Shown: piece after piece, positions 57,201 to 64,000 of the stretch | Layout: every line of letters begins with the position of its first letter | How positions within the stretch are numbered: position 1 is the stretch's first letter | NCBI GenBank assembly: GCA_050084985.1 | Contig: JBITNC010000001.1 | Span: forward strand, 207,948,001-208,012,000 | DNA length: 64,000 nucleotides | Direction of reading: 5' to 3' | Origin: Nageia nagi | Lineage: Eukaryota > Pinophyta | The notes under the pieces: generated by a model | Database searches by the model: none | Told to the model about the DNA's origin: nothing | What the model saw: only the letters and a program-made list of their open reading frames with translations | Made by a program: the position numbers and the translations under genes

Positions 57201-59879
57201 AGGGGTATGATCAAACTATGAATTTTTGGTACCATAGTGTGCACAAGATGTATGGTTTAAGATACACATGTATACTAAGGATCCTTATGTATTTATTAGA
57301 CATTGATGTATATGATAAATATTTTTTTGAGCTTTGATATGATATGCATTTTTATATGCAATTTATATTGATAGATGTTTGTATGGATACTATTTATGAT
57401 GCTACTATGTGACATGTTTTTACTATATGTATGGATGGTTATGGATGTTTATGAGATGCATGCTTATGGATGTATGGCTATGATATTGACAAATGGATGA
57501 CTATGATATTTATGCTATATTAGAAGCATTTTGGCTATGTGCTTATGTTGACTATGTGTATGCATGGGACAATAAATGCAATTAATAAAAATGAAATGAA
57601 CCCTAAATGATCAATAAAATGAACCCTAAAGAAACACTTAATGTTTAGACAAACTAAAATGAACCTATATTTTTAATCACATATTATAGAAAATAAACAT
57701 GTATGGATAAATGCATAAAAGAATGAATACTAGAAGTGATAAAAATGAATGAAAAGTAACAAAAAAATATCAAAAAATAATGACAAATAAGAAAATGGAT
57801 AAACATGATAAAAGGACAAAAGGTCCCAAAAAGGATAACTAAGATATATATAAATGACCAAAAATGGACTAAAATACATGAAAATATAAGAATATCACAT
57901 GAGAACAAGAATAAATGATACAAAATGTAAATTGATCATACCATATGATAAACAAATATAGAAAATACTAATGAAATAAGTCTAAATACTATCATATTTT
58001 TACTATGATGGTGTGTAAAATTAGGTAGGTCACATGTCATAAATACCCCCTTAAAATACTTTATCTACACTAATAATGGAAAATACAAACAAGAACTAGG
58101 TTAGGATGTTGTTAGAAGGTAGCCAAATTGGACCAAAACAAGACCAAAGTGAAATTAACACTTTGTAAAAAGTGAAATATTGTGAATTTCAATGGGTAAA
58201 AATAAGTGACCACATTGATGATTTGATAAACTACATTGACAATATGATATAAAGTAGTATAATCTAATTATAGGATCAAATATTTCAAAAAATAGAGGTC
58301 ATTTGACCTATTTTTGAAACCAAAATAGAAGAGTACTTGGCCTAGGGTGACAACCCTTCAATGCATATTGAAAATGCACTATTATAAGTAGCCTAATAAA
58401 TGGCTTACAAAAACTAACCAAATGATGAAGTTAGGCTACAAAACTTGATATATTGATTAACCATAGATCAATTAGGGGCTAAACAATGATGGTCATGAAA
58501 ATGGATATAGTTTTCTATATTTAAAATGATAAAACCAAAGCCAACTTTTTAAGCTATTGAATTTTTGGACCTTTTTCCTTGAGGCAAAATAAACTAAGAA
58601 AGGGGTATGAAATGACACATAATGGTACAATATGTCATGATATGATTTAATGAGGTAAGATATGAACAATTTATCATCCAAGACCATAATGTGACATAGG
58701 TTGATATGCTAGGGTGATTGTGCATGCACGTAAAGTGCCAACTTTAGACCTAAAATAAAATATGACATGTGACCTAAAATGGATAAATTTGACTTTCTAG
58801 AGATATCAATATGTAGGTGAAGCCAATGAAATAAATCTTTCATCTAATCATCATGGTTAGACCTATTTACAAAAGGTAAATGAAACCCAATTTTTAAAAA
58901 ATTGGTATAAGATATAAACATAAATAAATCAAACTAAATGTGATAAAGGCATAAAACAAACTTATATGAAATATAAAAATAAATAGAAAAGAGATGAAAA
59001 ATGATCAAAGAAATTGAATAAGGACCAACATCCATAAACTAGTGAAGATGAATAATGCAATATTAATGCCAGTTCATCCATGTCACAAGTCATGACAATT
59101 TCATATGGTATTTCCCTTAGAAACCATGTTATTTTATAGTCTATGATCAATCCCAAGGTAATGATTTCAAGGTAACATGATATTTTAATTGAGATTTGAG
59201 TGGTTGTATCATCACTCAGAAACTGTAGATCATGTAAGGTAACAAGTGACATAAATGGACATGCAAAAATGTCATGGATGGGGTCTTTGTGTGAGTAGGA
59301 TACAATGGACCTGACACAACAATTAAGATAATAAAAAACAACAATAAATGTAAGTAAGATAAAATTCCAAATAGAACAACTTGGTATATTTGAGTTATTT
59401 TGGGATGGACTTCCACTCATGTCTAAGATTATCCTTACTTCATCATGGAATAAAGATAATGTACAATAATGCTAACCCAAATGAGGAGTAAGGTTCATGA
59501 AAATAAAATGATAAATGCAAGGTGATGATAAAAGAAAAAAAGATGCAATGATACTAGGACCTATACATGATAGGGAGATGAGTGACTAGTGGTCTCCATG
59601 CATCCAAAAAAAGTTGGATGATACTAAATATGGAGGACCAACTAAGTATCAACTCCCAATGATAGGATCAAAAATGAAACAAAGTGTTAAAGTAAGATAA
59701 AGGTGGTACACATATTATCCCAAGGGAATGATTACATGTAAGGTACCCCTTGCCATTTAGTGTAGGATAAATGATAACAAAATGATATGCAAGATGAAAT
59801 AAACTAAACTAATAGTTAAGTACAAATAAAAAGAGACAAATGAGGCAAAGAATAAGTATAGAAGGGATGAATGTGGATG
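57201..59879. other. Non-coding interior of element F
   Basis: No gene recognised between the end of the antisense frame and the pol end. 57370-57560 is a loose repeat of TATGGATG/TGGCTATG words. The minus-strand open frames 57684-57923, 58493-58687 and 58962-59420 are Phe/Ile/Leu-rich reversals of A-rich sequence and show no domain. Confidence 0.45.
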
Positions 59880-61283
59880 ATGTTAATAGGTTCCAAATAT
59901 TCCCATCCCTTTAAATATGATAAATAATAGGCACTTTTGCTAAATTTCTTCTTAACTATGTAAGGTGCTAGCCAATTCAATGCAAACTTATCTTGAAGAT
60001 CTAGCTCAAGGTTTGATTGTTGCTAGTTCTCTTTGAGTACTAGGTCATTGACCTCAAATTCCCTAGGTATAACCTTTTTTTATACACACACATAAATCAT
60101 TCTTGATATAATTTATGATGTTGAATAGCATTAACACATCTCTCATCAATAAGATCAAGCTTATTTAAATAGGTTTATATGGCATCCTCATCTGGAATGA
60201 GGCCTTGGAGTTGAACTCTTAAAGATAGAATCTCTAACTTAAGCAACATGATTGATTCTACCCCATAGAGTAGTGAAAAAGGGATGGCCCTTGTAGGATA
60301 CCTAATATTGGTTTGGTAGGCCCATAAGTCATGTGGGATACACTTATACCAATTTATGCAATTATCATTGACCATATTTTTTAGGATCGTGATAATGATT
60401 TTGTTGGATGCTTCTTCTTGACCATTACCTTGGGGGTAGTATAGCATGTAGAAGGAATTTTGAATATTTTAACCATTACATAATTCTCTCACATGTTTAT
60501 TCTTGAAATACAACCTATTATTTGATATGATTTTATGCAAAAATGCCAAACTTATAAATGATATGAGTATCAATGAAGTTGATAATCTTGGGACCTATGG
60601 TGGACACAAGTGTCTCATCCTTGACCCACTTAGTGAAATAATCTATTATGGTGATAATAAACTTATGGCCTCCTAAAGAGGATATTACAAACTACCCTAT
60701 GAGATCTAAATCTCACCATGCAAAAGGACACATAGACTAGATAGGTTTAAGTGCTTGAGTAGGTAGATGTTGCAAATGAGAATGTTACTGATACTTAACA
60801 CATTTTTTTACATATTCCTAGAAGTCTTGTTCCATGGTAGGCCAATAGTAACCCATCCTAAGAATACATTTGGAAATAGTAGTTCCATTAAAGTGACCAC
60901 CACGTATGCCATTATAACAAGTTTGCATGGTGATAGCCTAGTCATAGAACTCCAAACAATGTAGGAGGACTCCATCATATGACTATTTATAGATCATGTC
61001 TTCTAGTATGGCATAATGGGAAGCCTTTTGTTTAAAAATCCATATTTTACCTATTTATTAGTTAGGAGGAGTGACATTCCACTTTAGATACTCATGTATT
61101 TTCTTGTACCATAGTTCATGTGTGCAATAGTGATCTCGTGAACTAAGAATAAAGGTATAACCTAAGGTAATGGTGCCTTAATGATAGATTCCTTCAAGGT
61201 AACTATATGTACATGTTGAATGTGTTGATGAGGATTGGGAGGGATAAGGGACCTAAATTTTCCATACTATTAGAAAACTTTAT
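59880..61283 (-). pseudogene. Integrase and pol end of element F (Tat lineage)
   Basis: Reading leftward: GKFRSLIPPNPHQ (61.24 kb), RGGHFNGTTISK then MGYYWPTMEQDF, KKCVKYQ at 60.95-60.78 kb (zinc-binding HHCC), WDLDLIG and YFTKWVKDETLV near 60.72-60.63 kb (integrase core start). The open 90-codon stretch 60447-60175 contains YYPQGNGQEEASNK with the catalytic Glu region, LKNMVNDNC, DLWAYQTNIRYPTRAIPFSL and YGVESIMLL. Decayed remains of the post-integrase segment run to 59880. These are Tat-type motifs. The upstream pol is cut off by the copia LTR at 61284. Confidence 0.8.
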
Positions 61284-63405
61284 TGAACTATATGTGAAAC
61301 TTAGAGGTGAGTATATCATTATGAATTAAAACTTTAACCAACTATAAAAATCTACCAATCAACCACACTCACAAAAGCATGCATCACATAACATAAGATT
61401 TATAGTGAAAACCTAATGTGGGAAAAACCACTATGTGAATGGACTTCTTGGAATCTCACCCAAATCTAGTTTAAAATAAAATAGATGAAATTTTACAAAT
61501 TTCTACATCACCCACTGCAAGGATGGCACCAACCATCCAAATATTTGTAGCACCCATTGCATAGAGCTACAACCCTAATTGTCAAAAACCCACTTTATAA
61601 GATCTCAAAGCTATAGCAAAAATAAATCTAATTTATAAATAACTTGAATTATATTTCTCAACTTCAATCTCTTCTCACACTAACTATCTCAATCCCACTA
61701 CACTAACAATCTAAAAGTTGATTCTCTACACACACAACAAATTTTTTTTCTACAAGATCAATAAAAAAAATTGTAAATTTGTACCATAAAATGATATTTT
61801 TTTATATTTTAATAATTTATCTCTTATATTATATAAAAAAATTATATATCTTCAAATTTCACACAATTTGGAAAAAGAACAAGCTCAAATGGTGTCATAG
61901 ATCAAAAGTTATGGCCAAAATCATGAGACACACTTCATTATCTCTTTTTTATTATTTTTGCTTGAGAAAATAAAAATCACTTATTTTTTAAATATTTATT
62001 CTTATCAATATATTTTATCCTTTTTTTTGTAAAAAAAATAACTGATTCTTGCACTTCTCCTAAAGAAAAATAAAACACCTCTATATTCTATTTAATAAAC
62101 TCAATAAGTTTGTTAGCCATTTCTATATACACAAATGCCTCCAAAATGTCATTATTTTGTTGTTCCACTTAATTTTAATAAAGATAATTTTTTTACAAAC
62201 TATTAAATATGATAACATATATTCATATCTTTTAATAATGTAAAATACACCAAACCATCACATTTTAAAGAGACATTTTTGTCAAACACTTCACAACCAA
62301 AGTATGAACACCTTGCATAAACTCATACCTCAGGACCTCGGATTAAGATGGTTAAAAAATAAAAGTTGCTCATTTTGATGATTTTATCATCCATAAATTA
62401 TTATATTTTTAAATTTATGACCAAACATTAAGGATTATACCATTTTACCACTATCCTACAAAATTGTCCAAAATTGAAAAAGTGAGAAATTATATTTTTG
62501 CAATACACATCATTTCTTCCTCAAATGTCCATTTGAATTGAAATTTGAGATATATGAAAATATTAGTAACAAATACCTCCATGTAATATTTTTTGATCTA
62601 AATATTTATATGTTTCTTAATATTCCACTTTCAAAGTGACCTCTAGCGCTAATTTTATGACTATCCCAAAATGTGCAAAATTGTCCAATTGGGTACAAAC
62701 AATGAAAATGATTAGTCCAAACACCAATTTGACACATCAAAAGCCATGTTGACCTATTTTTCACATATTATAAACACATTACACACTGATCCATCCTTCC
62801 CTAACACACACCAAAGTGAAATTGACCTATTCCAACAAAATTATCAAGAGGTCCAAAATGGTACCGAAATCTATCTAACATTGAACCAACACTACAACTT
62901 AACTTCCAAATTATAAATAAGGCTCCAAATGATATGTTGGGATATCTAACATAGTACATTAGTACATATGTGCAACATTTGCAACTTTTACAACTTTTGC
63001 AATTTTTTGACAACTTTTGCATCTTTTAAACTTTTGCAAGAACATGTAAAAACTTTTTTTGAGAACTGAACATGTCCACACATGCACCAAACATCTCCAA
63101 ATAAGGTCCAAACAAATTTTTGAAATTTTTTTGTAATTTTTACAAGTTTTTAAAAACTTTATAACTTTTTGATAACTTTTGCAAGTTTTATAGTTTCTTG
63201 ATAACTTTTGCAAGTTTTACAATTTTTTAATAACTTTTTGATAATTTTTGTAGATTTGCACAAATTACTTACACCACCTTTAACTAAACATCAAACACAT
63301 GCTTAACATCATTGAACATCATTATCCATACTCCAAACACTTTATCACAATAGTAACTAGGTCCCACTGAGTGTGTTGATAATAATGATAACACTTTTCT
63401 AAACA
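61284..63405 (-). repeat. 3' LTR of Ty1/copia element I
   Basis: The right end is set by the minus-strand LTR start TGTTTAG next to the tract CCAAATGGGGAGAT. The left end, about 61284, follows the minus-strand sequence ACTCACCTCTAAGTTTCA then GTTCA, resembling the C-rich terminus of long plant copia LTRs. The length of about 2.1 kb would be long but acceptable for the Maximus/SIRE type. It contains an ACTTTTGCAA minisatellite. The partner LTR is outside the window. Confidence 0.55.
62970..63255. repeat. Degenerate minisatellite ATAACTTTTGCAAGTTTTA
   Basis: Units of about 15-30 bp built on AACTTTTGCAA and TTTTTGATAA recur about ten times. They lie within the copia LTR and create the two overlapping Lys/Cys-rich minus-strand open frames at 62801-63213, which I do not regard as genes. 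Confidence 0.75.
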
Positions 63406-63419
63406 ATCTCCCCATTTGG
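63406..63419 (-). other. Polypurine tract of copia element I
   Basis: Minus strand CCAAATGGGGAGAT directly before LTR start TGTTTAG, like the AAxGGGGGAGATTG tract of SIRE-type copia elements. Confidence 0.65.
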
Positions 63420-63622
63420 AATTGTTGGCAACACATAAGTAAATACTTGCAACTTTTCTTCCCCTTTGATAAAAATCACAAAGGGATGTTTCAAACTCCC
63501 TCTAATTCCATACACAAAATTGTTAATAAACTATTAATACTAATAGGAAAAATCATAAATAAGAGCAAAAAGATAAGATAATAAAAAAATGCTACCCTTG
63601 AGAATGTGGTCCTAAATGCTAG
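63420..63622. other. Spacer between copia pol stop and polypurine tract
   Basis: About 200 bp, non-coding; the minus strand includes the AAAGGGGAAGAAAAG purine word at about 63450. Confidence 0.5.
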
Positions 63623-64000
63623 TCAATGCTTGGGAAGTGGAGTCACTCCTATTTTTTTGTAAAGGTACTCAAAAAATTTCTTAGGTAATGGTTTTGTAAA
63701 AATATCTACCACTTGATTTGTTGTTGTGACAAATTCTAACTTAACCTCTCCTTTAGTTACTTTCTCCTTCAAGAAATGATACCAGATAACAATGTGTTTT
63801 GTATGAGATTGTATTATTGGATTCTTTGAAATGTTTATAGCACTTGTATTATTGCACTTTATTGAAATAGGCTCATTAAAATAAATACTAAGATATTTTA
63901 GAGTTTTCTTCATCCAAAGTACCTAGGTGCAACATGATATAGCTGTAATATATTTTGCTTCTTTTGTAGATAAGCATATTGACTCTTGCTTCTTACTATG
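63623..64000 (-). pseudogene. Ty1/copia RNase H end (pol C-terminus), continues beyond window
   Basis: 63913-63623 is open for 96 codons: ISIKCNNTSAINISKNP, HTKHIVIWYHFLKEKV, VKLEFVTTTNQVVDIFTKPL, then FEYLYKKIGV. This is the invariant end of copia polyproteins (CDNxSAIxLSKNPxxHxRTKHI...DIFTKPLP). Upstream to the window edge the frame gives LSTKEAKYI and an SCCT*VLWMK piece, the first half of RNase H with one stop. The start Met is internal and not a real start. The rest of pol lies to the right. Confidence 0.85.

Noticed and set aside
58962-59420. 152-codon minus-strand frame, the longest in the window
   Set aside because: Phe/Ile/Leu-rich, with no domain, no start context and no homologous motif; reversal of A-rich non-coding DNA of element F can give such frames by chance.
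62801-63213. Two Lys/Cys-rich small open frames resembling a knottin or cysteine-rich peptide
   Set aside because: The repeated CKSCK pattern comes from the ACTTTTGCAA minisatellite within the copia LTR.

Overview
This window looks like intergenic DNA from a large, repeat-rich seed-plant nuclear genome. The evidence is wall-to-wall decayed LTR retrotransposons (Ty3/gypsy Tat/Athila-like, Ty3/gypsy chromovirus, Ty1/copia), plant-type telomere-like CCCTAAA tracts, a pentatricopeptide-repeat (PPR) pseudogene and plant mobile domain (PMD) remnants. The sequence is very A+T-rich, and no intact conventional gene is visible. Nearly every recognisable coding stretch is broken by stops, many of them TAG or TAA where the family has Gln. 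That pattern fits old, methylated, deaminated transposons. I cannot name the species; a gymnosperm or another giant-genome plant is only a guess.

Layout. (1) 1-24.5 kb is a three-level nest. The outermost element G (plus strand, Tat-like) is represented by its antisense PMD reading frame, a polypurine tract and a 3' LTR. Element A (611-20577, Athila/Tat-like gypsy) is inserted into the PMD frame. Element B (2745-10963, minus strand, gag-bearing but pol-less) is inserted into A's gag. (2) 24.5-34.7 kb has no clear transposon body. It holds inverted, degenerate telomere-like tracts (27.8-29.3 kb), a solo LTR of the B family with a perfect target duplication (30721-31433), a G-rich degenerate repeat and a PPR pseudogene (33.2-34.7 kb). 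(3) 34699-40332 is a full-length but dead chromovirus (E). (4) 42.6-49.9 kb is a minus-strand chromovirus remnant (D) whose chromodomain is split by element C (43470-49489), a second gag-only relative of B. (5) 49.9-61.3 kb is unassigned DNA followed by a minus-strand Tat-lineage element (F): integrase remnant at the right, and a plus-strand PMD and coiled-coil frame at 53.4-57 kb. (6) 61.3-64 kb is the 3' LTR and the RNase H end of a minus-strand Ty1/copia element that runs off the window.

Most notable is that three separate Tat-lineage elements (G, B, F) each carry a PMD-containing frame in antisense to their own gag/pol, roughly 2 kb inside the 3' LTR where that LTR can be placed. In all three the frame has a coiled-coil-like tail. 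Element A instead carries an unrelated sense-strand third ORF between integrase and 3' LTR. The B/C/solo-LTR family keeps Gag but shows no polymerase, so it was probably mobilised by an autonomous relative. All functional statements are inferences from short translated motifs read by eye; no database search was possible.
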